A DNA stretch of 64,000 nucleotides from Lachnospiraceae bacterium (GTDB lineage Bacteria > Bacillota > Clostridia > Lachnospirales > Lachnospiraceae), in assembly GCA_910574965.1 (NCBI GenBank), contig CAJTDB010000021.1:1-64000 (forward strand), read 5' to 3'. Positions 1 to 8,099 of the stretch are shown here, in pieces. The translations under genes and the position numbers were made by a program. Positions within the stretch are counted from its first letter, which is position 1. The number at the start of each line of letters is the position of its first letter. The notes below the pieces were generated by a model. The model did no database searches and had not been told where the DNA came from. It worked only from the letters and a program-made list of their open reading frames with translations.

Positions 1-31
1 CTGTGCTTGCATAATCTAAAAGTGTTTTCAT
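1..31 (-). CDS. Start of an unknown gene running off the window (first 10 codons)
   Basis: On the minus strand an ATG at 31-29 opens a frame beginning MKTLLDYAST that continues past base 1. A Shine-Dalgarno AAAGGATGG lies about 10 bases upstream. A TATAAT (58-63, minus) with only a weak -35 suggests its own promoter, placed between it and the alcohol dehydrogenase pseudogene. Too short to identify. Confidence 0.4.
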   Translation of the reverse strand, partial: MKTLLDYAST

Positions 32-92
32 TACTAAAATCCATCCTTTTTTCTTTGATTATACCAAAAAAGATGAATTGTTCATAATTTAT

Positions 93-1243
93 TCATTCAT
101 GCGTTTGTCGTGTGTGCGTCATTTGCTTATAACTTCCGGCAGAAAGAATACAGGAATCCGCTATCTGCTTTAAATCCGTATTCTCATCTGCCCCTATATC
201 ACGAAGTGTAGCGGGAAGGCCGACTTCTTTTATAAAACCGGCCAGCGCTTCCACTCCTTCACAGGCTGTTTCTTCCTCCGTCTTTCCCAAGTCTGAAACT
301 CCCCATACATTAACGGCAAATTTTTTGAACTTGGAACGACCGTTCTTATAGATATGACGATAGTAAACAGGATGCAGTACGGCAAGTCCCTCCCCCTGAT
401 TACAGTTTGTATAAGCCGCAATCTGATGTTCCATCTGATGACATTGGAAATCTGCCTGTTTTCCCAATTTCAGGATACGGTTCTCCGCCATGGCTGCATC
501 CCATATCAGATTACTTCTGGCTGTATAGTCCTTTGGATTTATGATTGCTGCCCTTAAGTTTTGGATAACGTTTTTCATCAGCGCCTCGGCAATGTCGTCC
601 GAAACATTATCCTCATCAGGTTTACTGAAATAAATCTCCATGATACAAGACAGCGTATCAAAACCGTCTGACACCATTTGCCTTCTTGAAGCATTGCAGC
701 TATATGCGGGATCAATCAATGCAAATCTGGGATTACACTTGGGATAGTCCCGTCCTGACTTTCAACACTTTATTCGTGATGACTGCCCTTCCGTTCATTT
801 CACTCCCCGTTTTTGTTTCCGTAACAACGGCGCCAAGCGGAACCGGATCAAAATCCATAATGCCGTGTCTTACAAAAAAATCATTCCAGAGATCGCCTCC
901 ATAAACTGCAGCCATAGAAACGGCTTTCGCGCAGTCCATTACGTTTCCGCCTCCAACGGCAAGGATAAAATCAATTTTATTTTCCTTTGCCAATTTTGCG
1001 CCCTCCTGCACTTTTTCATAAGTCGGATTTTCACATATACCCGAAAATTCAACCACATTCTTTCCTGCTTTTGTAAGACTCTTTATTATTTCATCATAAA
1101 TACCTTGATTCCTGATAGAATCGTTACCATAAGCAAACATTACATTTTTTTCCGTAATATTTCACCAGGCAGGCCAGATATTCTTTTACACATCCTTTCC
1201 CGAAATATATCTTAGTGGGATTTTCAAAAATAAAATTGTTCAT
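93..1243 (-). pseudogene. Iron-containing alcohol dehydrogenase (YqhD/BdhA type), broken by two frameshifts
   Basis: Read across frames, the minus strand encodes a typical NAD(P)H-dependent butanol/aldehyde reductase of the iron-alcohol-dehydrogenase family. The N-terminus MNNFIFENPTKIYFGKG starts at the ATG at 1243-1241. The middle contains AVGGGNVMDCAKAV (cofactor loop). The C-terminal half contains the metal-ligand region with FQCHQMEHQ and EGLAVLHPVYYRH. Frame is lost near 1143 (one A too many in an A-run) and near 750, where removing one A of AAA restores KSGRDYPKCNPRF. Length without the shifts is close to the normal 380-390 residues. Both lesions are homopolymer indels, so sequencing error is possible. 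Host flank, not part of the mobile element. Confidence 0.8.
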
Positions 1244-1294
1244 ACCGTTCATTCCAGGTGATTACCTGTAGTCTCCTTCTGTTTTCCTTAGTAT

Positions 1295-1324
1295 AAAAAA
1301 ACCGAGGCTTCTTAAGAAGCCTCG
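1295..1324 (-). terminator. Rho-independent terminator of the LysR gene
   Basis: A perfect 22-bp palindrome (1303-1324, arms CGAGGCTTCTT/AAGAAGCCTCG) is followed on the minus strand by GG and a run of seven T. It lies between the LysR stop and the dehydrogenase start, so the two minus-strand genes are transcribed separately. Confidence 0.85.
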
Positions 1325-1394
1325 ATTTGTTCATCAGTTTATACGTTTAGGTTACAACCGAATTGTATCCTTGCTATAATTTTGCTGCACTCTT

Positions 1395-2281
1395 TTACAA
1401 TACTTCCTGCAATGCAGATAAAAATTTCCTGACGGTTGCCGAAGGTTCACGGGAATGCAGGAGTCCATAAGGAATAGAATAGTCCCATTCAACAGGAATT
1501 ACCTTTAATAACGGATGAACATTATCCCAAACGGAAACTGCCATCAGCACATCATTTCCATTCTCGCATCGGTTAAATACATCCACGTTGTAAAAATCAA
1601 AATCCACAATATGAATCTGACTGTGGTTCTGCCAGATATCATCGCGTAACCTGTCCACATAATGGCTCCAGTCACGATGCATCAAGAGCAGATTCTCTCC
1701 ATATAAATCCCGAATCGCAAGTCTATTCTTATCCGCAAGACGGTGATGGATGGATACTGCACAGCACAACGGCTGCTCGAAAAGCTTAAAACCGCACACT
1801 GGCGCAAGTTCAGCATTGTTTCATCAAAAATCCCTGCCACCACGTCAATATTCTGCCCAAGGTTCTTCAGTATTTCCCTCGCATTTTCCGGAGTATTTTC
1901 AAAAGGAACAAGCTGGAATTTAATCTCCGGGCATAGGATATGTATCTGCGGCCAAAGTTCTACCAGAACCTGCGCAGGAGTCATCGGCGACGTTCCAATA
2001 CGGATGATGTCTGTGTTTTCCTGCATGGCATTTTTCGCCCGTATCACAGAATCCCTGCAATACTGAATAATGTATTTTGTATCTTTATAAAGGGAGCTCC
2101 CTGCCTTCGTCAGAGAAAGCCCCCTGTGGGTTCTTTCAAAAAGCTGGACTCCTAAATCCGCCTCCAGCAAATTGATCTGTTTCAAGACTGCCGTAGGTGT
2201 AATATATGCCTGCTCTGCCGCCTTATTAAAGCTTCCTGCATCTGCAACACGGATAAATGTTTCCAGTTGTGGATTATACAT
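1395..2281 (-). pseudogene. LysR-family transcriptional regulator with one frameshift
   Basis: The N-terminal part (start ATG at 2281, SD AGTGAGG) has the LysR winged helix-turn-helix: ETFIRVADAGSFNKAAEQ then PTAVLKQINLLEADLGVQLF. A substrate-binding domain follows. Near 1785 the frame is lost: the run GTTTTAAG has four T where five would restore VFKLFEQPLCCAVSIHHRL and continuity into the remaining 120 residues. Total length would be about 295, normal for LysR. Probably the regulator of the adjacent dehydrogenase in the host. Either a recent inactivation or a homopolymer sequencing error. Confidence 0.8.
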
Positions 2282-2515
2282 CGCCTCACTGCCTTTCCTT
2301 CGTTTTTCATATAATATATCGGACTACCTATTCCATAATAATATGTCTTTTGCTGAAAAGGCAATAAAACTTTTGTTTTTAGTGAATTTTCAATTCTTTC
2401 TTTTCCTGATATACAGTAAAGATGCAGAAAAAGGAACCTTTTACAATTTAAAATGCAAAAGATTCCTTAAGTGAATGACATTACGAAAAATCAACGTTTT
2501 TCGAGGTCTCCAAAG

Positions 2516-2559
2516 AGGCGCAGACCGGATTTGAACCGGTGAATCAGGGTGTTGCAGAC
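2516..2559 (-). other. 3' half of tRNA-Cys(GCA): putative attachment site (attL/attR)
   Basis: On the minus strand the sequence reads as anticodon loop CTGCAAC with anticodon GCA, 3' anticodon strand ACCCT, T-arm ACCGG-TTCAAAT-CCGGT and acceptor 3' strand CTGCGCC. The matching 5' anticodon strand (expected AGGGT) is replaced by AACGT exactly at the loop, so homology to a tRNA stops there. This is the pattern left when a tyrosine-recombinase element integrates in the 3' half of a tRNA gene: host on the low-coordinate side, element on the high-coordinate side. Confidence 0.7.
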
Positions 2560-2623
2560 GTTTGCCACTACTTCTTCAAACCCTTATTTTATCACGGTTC
2601 CAGCCGCCTGCCGCCTCATGTGA

Positions 2624-2665
2624 CCACTTTATCGCCACCTTATCGCGAAAAGGCCACTTTATCGC
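2624..2665 (+). repeat. Three 12-bp direct repeats near the element end (possible recombinase/Xis arm sites)
   Basis: CCACTTTATCGC (2624-2635), CCACCTTATCGC (2635-2646) and CCACTTTATCGC (2654-2665) lie about 65-105 bp inside the tRNA-Cys junction. Their position and directness fit arm-type binding sites of a tyrosine integrase or excisionase. An iteron role for the next gene (2773) is the alternative. Confidence 0.55.
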
Positions 2666-2693
2666 TCAAACACAAAGAAATTATAACATTTTC

Positions 2694-2723
2694 ACCCGCA
2701 TAATTCAATGGATTTATGCGGGT
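2694..2723 (+). promoter_or_regulatory. 10-bp inverted repeat upstream of the first element gene
   Basis: ACCCGCATAA (2694-2703) and TTATGCGGGT (2714-2723) are perfect inverted arms separated by 10 bases, about 50 bp before the gene at 2773. There is no T-run, so an operator or mRNA-leader hairpin is more likely than a terminator. Confidence 0.45.
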
Positions 2724-2772
2724 AGATTCTATTATGACAGATTTTTTCCTACAATATTAACAGGAGGCCACT

Positions 2773-3966
2773 ATGGACTATCAATTAGAAATCAAACAGA
2801 CCGTGGATTATCCCCGGTGCCGCATCTACCGGGAATTCATCCGCACACTCATGGAGGATAGGAACATCCGCACAAACGGAAGCTCCTATCTTTTTTATTA
2901 CATGACACTCTGCTCCTACGCAAACTTCCGTTCTTCCTATCAGAGGCTGGATGGCATTTCCTATCTGGTCGGTCCCGGAGAATGGATCTGCACGACTTCA
3001 GAGCTGTCCGGATGGTTCCGCACACGGTTCCAGCACCAAGCGCTGTCCATCCTCGATTTTCTTCAGGAGCAGAACTACATAACCTATACCCGGCTCGGCA
3101 GGGGGCATCTGATCAAATTCTGCATCACCGGATGGAAAAAGCATAATACCGCTCTCGATTACAACTGCCCATGTCTGAAGGATGTGGGCTTTTTCTTTTT
3201 CCCGGTTGCTGCTGTCCATGAACTGATCAGCATGGACAGATGCTCGGAAATGGATATTGTACTGGATCTCTGGGTACACGCCATCTACAACGACAGCCAG
3301 GTCCAGGGCTCTGAACTCGGTCCCGTGGTCTATTTCCGCAACTGCACCGGCAATCCGCTGACCAGCTGCAGCGACCTTTCCCTGCGCTGGGGCATCTCGA
3401 AAGCGACTGTCAGCCGGATACTCAATAAGCTACAGGAGAAGGAATATCTTTCCCTGGTTTCCTTTACCGGGCGGCATGGCAGTGTGATCTATCTGTGCAG
3501 CTACCTGTCTACCATGTTTAATATCAGTGACGTCATGATCGACAAAGAGGAAGTTTCCATGACATTCCAGGTTCCAGTCCATATTACAGAGAATGCTCCC
3601 ATTCCGGAAAATACGGCTGTCAGAGAAGAGCAGATTTACACAGCGGAGGAGCCGGATACCGTTTCATCCCTGTCTGGTAGCGTTTCAAAATCCCACATCT
3701 GCCAGATCATCCGAAAAACGGCAGAAATCCTTGCAGCACAAGGGGTTCCATGCTGTGAATGCCCCGAAACCCTGTATAAGTTATATCCCTTATCCGACTG
3801 CAGGGAAACTGATTTTAGGTATTCGCTGAAGATATGCTGTCCGGATGGAAGCATCCCTTACCAGTTTGAGCTGACTCTTTCCCCAATCCGGCCCTCTGGC
3901 AGCACCGCCATCCCCATTGAAGAACAAAGTCCCGAAACAACAACCATCCATGCAGAGAGGAGATAG
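2773..3966 (+). CDS. Winged-helix DNA-binding protein, possible replication/regulatory protein
   Basis: This 397-aa protein starts at an ATG 8 bases after AGGAGG. I do not recognise a named family. It shows two winged-helix-like segments: around residues 75-105 (CTTSELSGWFRTRF..ILDFLQEQNYI) and around 200-235 (SCSDLSLRWGISKATVSRILNKLQEKEYL, a clear helix-turn-helix). The C-terminal 120 residues are Pro/Thr/Glu-rich and weakly structured. It is the first gene inside the attachment site, six bases before the next gene and upstream of the recombinase. A role in element replication or in control of excision is inferred from position. Confidence 0.5.
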   Translation: MDYQLEIKQTVDYPRCRIYREFIRTLMEDRNIRTNGSSYLFYYMTLCSYANFRSSYQRLDGISYLVGPGEWICTTSELSGWFRTRFQHQALSILDFLQEQNYITYTRLGRGHLIKFCITGWKKHNTALDYNCPCLKDVGFFFFPVAAVHELISMDRCSEMDIVLDLWVHAIYNDSQVQGSELGPVVYFRNCTGNPLTSCSDLSLRWGISKATVSRILNKLQEKEYLSLVSFTGRHGSVIYLCSYLSTMFNISDVMIDKEEVSMTFQVPVHITENAPIPENTAVREEQIYTAEEPDTVSSLSGSVSKSHICQIIRKTAEILAAQGVPCCECPETLYKLYPLSDCRETDFRYSLKICCPDGSIPYQFELTLSPIRPSGSTAIPIEEQSPETTTIHAERR

Positions 3967-3971
3967 ACACT

Positions 3972-4511
3972 ATGGCAAACACAAGACCGAACAAAAACAT
4001 TCCGACACAGGAGGAGAACCCCCTGTTCCATGATACCTGGAAGCTGCTGAAGAATTACAGAGATGCCGTCTGGAACCTGGAACTGGCTGTCCAGCAGGTA
4101 CGGAGCACCTTTGAGATTGAGTACGGGAGCAGCATTGAGGAATTTTTGGATTCCATGTATATCGCAGGGGCGGATGTAGGAGGAACCAAACTGGAGAACT
4201 ATGCAAAGAGCATTGAGCGGAGCAATAAGATGCTCACACTCTTAAACTCTGCTGTGGATATCCTGCGGAGTAAGCATAAGCACGGAGAACAGTATTACTG
4301 GATCCTCTACTACAGCTATCTGTCTCCCCAACAGCTTCAGAATACGGATGAAATCATTGAAAACCTGCGCCCACATATTGCGAATATATCCCCCAGGACC
4401 TATTACCGGAAACGCCCGGAGGCAGTGCAGGCACTCAGTTCCATTCTGTGGGGGTATACCTCAAAAGGCTGTCTGGAGATGCTGGATAAGTTCTTTCCAG
4501 AAGGGAAATGA
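3972..4511 (+). CDS. Unknown protein, ArpU/sigma-like features
   Basis: A 179-aa protein that follows the preceding gene after 5 bases and is presumably co-transcribed. The N-terminal two thirds are helical and charged; the last 60 residues include ISPRTYYRKRPEAVQALSSI, which resembles the C-terminal recognition segment of small phage ArpU-like or sigma-like regulators. No transmembrane segment or catalytic motif is visible. It may partner the upstream DNA-binding protein; no firm function can be given. Confidence 0.45.
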   Translation: MANTRPNKNIPTQEENPLFHDTWKLLKNYRDAVWNLELAVQQVRSTFEIEYGSSIEEFLDSMYIAGADVGGTKLENYAKSIERSNKMLTLLNSAVDILRSKHKHGEQYYWILYYSYLSPQQLQNTDEIIENLRPHIANISPRTYYRKRPEAVQALSSILWGYTSKGCLEMLDKFFPEGK

Positions 4512-4566
4512 TAGACATTTCATAGACTGGCACTCATAATGGTCTAAAAAACAGGAGAGTGCCAGT
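4512..4566 (+). promoter_or_regulatory. Promoter and operator/hairpin of the tyrosine recombinase
   Basis: TAGACA (4512-4517), a 17-base spacer and CATAAT (4535-4540) make a plausible sigma-A promoter. ACTGGCACTC (4526-4535) sits in the spacer and its exact complement GAGTGCCAGT (4557-4566) ends two bases before the recombinase ATG. The second arm overlaps the end of the Shine-Dalgarno CAGGAG. A DNA-bound repressor or an mRNA hairpin hiding the ribosome site would both couple recombinase output to these arms. The TGGCAC core also occurs at both transfer promoters. Confidence 0.55.
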
Positions 4567-4568
4567 TT

Positions 4569-5492
4569 ATGAATACTTTAAATGATTATGTTGCGGAATA
4601 TATTGAATATTGTGAATACAGGAAGCGCCTTGACCGGAAAACATTGAAAGCGTATCGGATTGATCTGAAACAGTATGTAGATTATCTTCAAAATATCTCT
4701 GAGTTTTATTTCAAGGATAACCTTGATAAATATATTACCCATCTACATAAGCAGTATAAGCCGAAAACAGTCAAACGTAAGATTGCAAGTTTAAAGGCAT
4801 TTTTTCATTATATGGAGTACAAAGAGATTTTATCGGAAAACCCATTTACCAAACTGGATATCCGCTTTCGAGAAGCAAAACTTTTGCCTAAGACAATTCC
4901 TTTTCACTCCTTACAAACCTTCCTTTCCACCTTATATCAGCAAAAAGCACAGGCCACATCAACATACCAGCTTCGTTGCTGTATACGGGATATTGCTGTT
5001 ATAGAACTTTTATTTGCTACGGGTATGCGTATATCTGAACTGTGCTCCCTGCGCCCATCGAATATAGATTTAGTCAGCAATAATATATTAATCTATGGCA
5101 AAGGAGCCAAGGAGAGAATCCTGCAAATCGGTAATCCAGAGGTCCTCTCGGCTCTTTCTTTATATCATGAGACTTTTAAGTCTGATATTGATATTTGTGG
5201 ATATTTCTTTGTGAACAGACTGCAGAAGAAATTGTCAGATCAGTCCGTTCGCTATATGATTACACGTTATGCTCAACTTGCTGGAATTGAACAGCATTTG
5301 ACACCGCATATGTTCCGGCATTCTTTTGCTACTCTGCTTTTAGAGCAGGATGTGGATATCCGGTATATACAGAGAATGTTAGGACACAGTTCTATCAGCA
5401 CGACTGAAATTTATACGCATGTGTCCAATACAAAGCAAAAAGATATTTTAATACACAAACATCCAAGAAATTACATGAAAACAAAAGTTTAA
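4569..5492 (+). CDS. Tyrosine recombinase/integrase (XerC/D-like)
   Basis: A 307-aa site-specific recombinase. Residues about 1-90 form the SAM-like core-binding domain; the catalytic domain follows. The expected residues are visible: Arg in GMRISELC (about 154), Lys in GKGAKER (about 180), the HxxR box in HMFRHSFATLL (about 247-250), His in LGHSSISTTE and nucleophilic Tyr in EIYTHV (about 282). It lies 2 kb inside the tRNA-Cys junction, so it is the best candidate integrase of the element. It lacks the N-terminal arm-binding domain of Tn916 Int and could instead act as an invertase on the inverted repeats at 7064/12136. Confidence 0.85.
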   Translation: MNTLNDYVAEYIEYCEYRKRLDRKTLKAYRIDLKQYVDYLQNISEFYFKDNLDKYITHLHKQYKPKTVKRKIASLKAFFHYMEYKEILSENPFTKLDIRFREAKLLPKTIPFHSLQTFLSTLYQQKAQATSTYQLRCCIRDIAVIELLFATGMRISELCSLRPSNIDLVSNNILIYGKGAKERILQIGNPEVLSALSLYHETFKSDIDICGYFFVNRLQKKLSDQSVRYMITRYAQLAGIEQHLTPHMFRHSFATLLLEQDVDIRYIQRMLGHSSISTTEIYTHVSNTKQKDILIHKHPRNYMKTKV

Positions 5493-6049
5493 CTTTTACT
5501 GACATCTAATCCATAATCATTGTTAAGTGCCGATATATGCACTTCCATACCTATCAGTGCATTTAACCGCTGTTTGCTCATTACTAACTGCTCTATTACT
5601 ATATTATCATCGTTGCTCAGCACACATTGGTATATACGATATCCTGCAATCTCTAACGCAATATTGATACTATAATAATTATGCCTTATACACAAATATC
5701 CAAGTGTAACAAAGAATACTAAAAACAAGACAACTTGATGCCATAGTGTAAAATCAAATGCAAACAGCGGTAATATATAAGATAACAAGTACTCAGCTGT
5801 TATCGCCTTTTCCTCCTTCGCAAGTTTTAGCGTATATATTGTAGCGCCTTCTTTTCCTTGCCTATGAATCTCGCAATATATAACCGCAAGACTTATACAC
5901 ATACCAGCTAATATACAAAACATACTGATATATTCTGTCATTTTATTTGTCGTATTTTCCAATATACTTAATATGTCTAGAAATAATACTGAAATCCATA
6001 GGGGCATAAACGAAACAAAATATAAGCTAATCGAAAAAAATCTTGACAT
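5489..6049 (-). CDS. Four-helix membrane protein, KwaA-like (Kiwa defence)
   Basis: A 186-aa minus-strand protein with four hydrophobic helices (about residues 5-25, 40-58, 85-103 and 105-123) and a soluble C-terminal tail. It lies 17 bp downstream of the DUF4868-like gene and ends with a 4-bp overlap of the convergent recombinase gene. A small four-helix membrane protein paired with a DUF4868 protein is the signature of Kiwa anti-phage systems (KwaA plus KwaB). Gene order here is KwaB then KwaA, the reverse of the first described system. The membrane part is clear; the name rests on the pairing. Confidence 0.55.
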   Translation of the reverse strand: MSRFFSISLYFVSFMPLWISVLFLDILSILENTTNKMTEYISMFCILAGMCISLAVIYCEIHRQGKEGATIYTLKLAKEEKAITAEYLLSYILPLFAFDFTLWHQVVLFLVFFVTLGYLCIRHNYYSINIALEIAGYRIYQCVLSNDDNIVIEQLVMSKQRLNALIGMEVHISALNNDYGLDVSKS

Positions 6050-6066
6050 ATATTACACCTACCTGC

Positions 6067-6996
6067 TCATTTCCACTTTCTTGCACTTGAAACTTCTACT
6101 GGCTGTTCCTCAAACGGATCAACCATTCCTCTATTACATAATAACCTCACCAGTTTGTCAGCCGCCTCAATAATTGATGTATCAAACGCTCCATCTTTTA
6201 ATGGAATTTCAAATAATTCAGAATACTGTCTTCTCGCGCTTTCATCTGTTAATCTCCGAAAGCGTCCTTCATTGAAGGAAACAAACATTCTCGGATGATG
6301 ACCTGTCCTTGCAACATTTCCAAAAACATTACCATCAGAGAGAATCCCACTCTGTTCCAACATAGTCACTTTATTATCACAGACTGTCCTATATGCCCGT
6401 TCCATATTAAATAATCTTTCTCCAGACATTGTTATAAAATATATCTTATCATTTAAAATCATAACATCAATGGCTGGACGTAATGAAAGTACCTTTGTTT
6501 CAATTTCTTTAAAAGCATTCTTCTCATGTAGAAATTTGTGTTTGAGCGTAGTAACTGGGTTCTGCATAGAAATCAATTTTACACTTATCTCCTCAGTATC
6601 TATTATCACTCTCCCTTGTATAACATATGCCTGCAATCTTTGGCTTAATGGATCTGCTTCCTGCTCAGCATTAGCTAACGCTGTAACAAAGGCTGAGTAT
6701 TCTTCGACAATTAACGAATCTTGTGTCTTCAATGTATAAACAGTATTCCCATCCATAGTACCATCATACGCCTGCACCCTTAAAGAAGAATTCAATTCAC
6801 ACTTGTCTCCCTTAATATAATGATTCGAAATTTCCTCAACAAATTGATTTAGTTTCCCTTGGGGAGATAAATTGATTGAAAAAGCTGCATACTCTGTCCC
6901 CTTAGTTTTACTTGTTTTTATTCTAAATAGCTGAATTGACCAGGCCTCGCACCTATTTAGGCACTTAAAAGCTGATTGTAACCTTTCCAGTGACAT
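6067..6996 (-). CDS. DUF4868-type protein, KwaB-like (Kiwa defence)
   Basis: A 309-aa soluble protein starting at an ATG with SD GGAGG. The region around residues 165-215 (KALSLRPAID-like stretch, then VMILNDKIYFIT and ERLFNMERAYRT) resembles the conserved middle of DUF4868/KwaB proteins, which in Kiwa bind DNA and cooperate with the KwaA membrane sensor. It is the promoter-proximal gene of the pair and has its own promoter. The family assignment is by recalled pattern, not by search. Confidence 0.5.
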   Translation of the reverse strand: MSLERLQSAFKCLNRCEAWSIQLFRIKTSKTKGTEYAAFSINLSPQGKLNQFVEEISNHYIKGDKCELNSSLRVQAYDGTMDGNTVYTLKTQDSLIVEEYSAFVTALANAEQEADPLSQRLQAYVIQGRVIIDTEEISVKLISMQNPVTTLKHKFLHEKNAFKEIETKVLSLRPAIDVMILNDKIYFITMSGERLFNMERAYRTVCDNKVTMLEQSGILSDGNVFGNVARTGHHPRMFVSFNEGRFRRLTDESARRQYSELFEIPLKDGAFDTSIIEAADKLVRLLCNRGMVDPFEEQPVEVSSARKWK

Positions 6997-7028
6997 TCGC
7001 TTTTCCTCCGTATCATTAGTATTGATAA

Positions 7029-7061
7029 GGATAATATACCATAATTATCCAGTTTTGTCAT
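7029..7061 (-). promoter_or_regulatory. Promoter of the Kiwa-like pair with overlapping operator
   Basis: On the minus strand ATGACA (7056-7061), a 17-base spacer and TATATT (7033-7038) form the promoter. A 7-bp inverted repeat GGATAAT/ATTATCC (7029-7035 and 7044-7050) covers the -10. The same GGATAAT word recurs inside the 26-bp cassette repeat that begins only 3 bp away. Confidence 0.6.
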
Positions 7062-7063
7062 TG

Positions 7064-7089
7064 AAGGATAATTCCTGATTATTCTTTAT
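7064..7089 (+). repeat. Left 26-bp inverted repeat of the glycosyltransferase/STAND cassette
   Basis: These 26 bases (starting AAGGATAATTCCTG, ending TTATTCTTTAT) are the exact reverse complement of 12136-12161. Identity stops abruptly on both sides. The two copies bracket 5.1 kb holding two glycosyltransferases and the 1040-aa nuclease-NTPase. They could be recombination sites for inversion or the ends of a mobile cassette. Confidence 0.8.
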
Positions 7090-7121
7090 TTTCCTATAAT
7101 ACTCAGCAAAGGGGAAGCAAA

Positions 7122-8099
7122 ATGGAACCAATCGTAAGTATTATTGTACCAATTCGTAATTTTGGAAATTACTTCTATAAATGTTTGGACTTTTTGATAG
7201 CACAGACACTTACAAATATTGAAATAATCATTGTAGATGATTGTTCAGAAGATGATATTTTGTTTTATATCCCTAGATATTTAGAAGATATCAGGATTAA
7301 ATATATAAAATTAGAAAAACAATCCGGTCCAGGCGGTGCCAGAAATAGAGGAATGGAAATTGCCCGTGGAAACTACATAGCTTTTTGCGACAGTGATGAC
7401 TGGTTTGATCTGGATTATTGTAAAAAAGCTTGCGAATTATTGGATGCAACAAATGCGGATATTGCCATGTGCGGACAGATCCGGGAATATGACAGTTCTA
7501 CCGCAGAACCTTTATACAAATGTTGCTATCATACTTTTTACGAATTAAGTGGTGATATGGCTTTCCAGCTAATGAGTTACAATTATAAAGCTGAAATCAA
7601 AGTTATTCCTCCATGTAATAATAAAATATACCGACGACGCTTTTTGGAATGTCATCATTTCCGCTTTCAAGAAAATGTATACTTTCAAGATACTATTTTT
7701 TCGGTAGAAACCATATTAAACTGCCAGAAAATAATTTGTGTTCCAGATGTATTATATCACCATTACCGCCGGACAGGTTCTATCATACAGTCTTTTGACC
7801 AGAAGCATATTGATGATTTCAGAAATCTGGGCAACAGCATAAGACAATACCTGCAGACAAATAATCTATATACAAAATATAAAAAAAATTATTATAATAT
7901 GATTACACATTTTTATGGTGTCATCATTCGAGAAATCTTTCAGTTTATTGTAGATGATACGAAACGGAAAGAGAACATGGTTCAAACATTTACTGTATTG
8001 AAAGAAATCATTAACACGGAAGAATACATTCACTTTCTGACCGCAGAGCAATTAAAGCAGCATTTAGTTCCTGGCTTAGATGATACAAGCTTATATTGA
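7122..8099 (+). CDS. Family 2 glycosyltransferase
   Basis: A 325-aa GT-A-fold glycosyltransferase: N-terminal VSIIVPIRNFG, the nucleotide-binding IIIVDDCSEDD (about 35-45), GGARNRGMEIARG (about 74-86) and the metal-binding AFCDSDDW (about 91-98). The C-terminal half is helical with basic patches, as in LPS/teichoic-type decorating enzymes. TATAAT at 7095-7100 and SD AAGGGGAAG precede the ATG. Its stop codon is immediately followed by the stop of the convergent nuclease-NTPase gene. Substrate unknown; a surface sugar is likely from the family. Confidence 0.85.
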   Translation: MEPIVSIIVPIRNFGNYFYKCLDFLIAQTLTNIEIIIVDDCSEDDILFYIPRYLEDIRIKYIKLEKQSGPGGARNRGMEIARGNYIAFCDSDDWFDLDYCKKACELLDATNADIAMCGQIREYDSSTAEPLYKCCYHTFYELSGDMAFQLMSYNYKAEIKVIPPCNNKIYRRRFLECHHFRFQENVYFQDTIFSVETILNCQKIICVPDVLYHHYRRTGSIIQSFDQKHIDDFRNLGNSIRQYLQTNNLYTKYKKNYYNMITHFYGVIIREIFQFIVDDTKRKENMVQTFTVLKEIINTEEYIHFLTAEQLKQHLVPGLDDTSLY

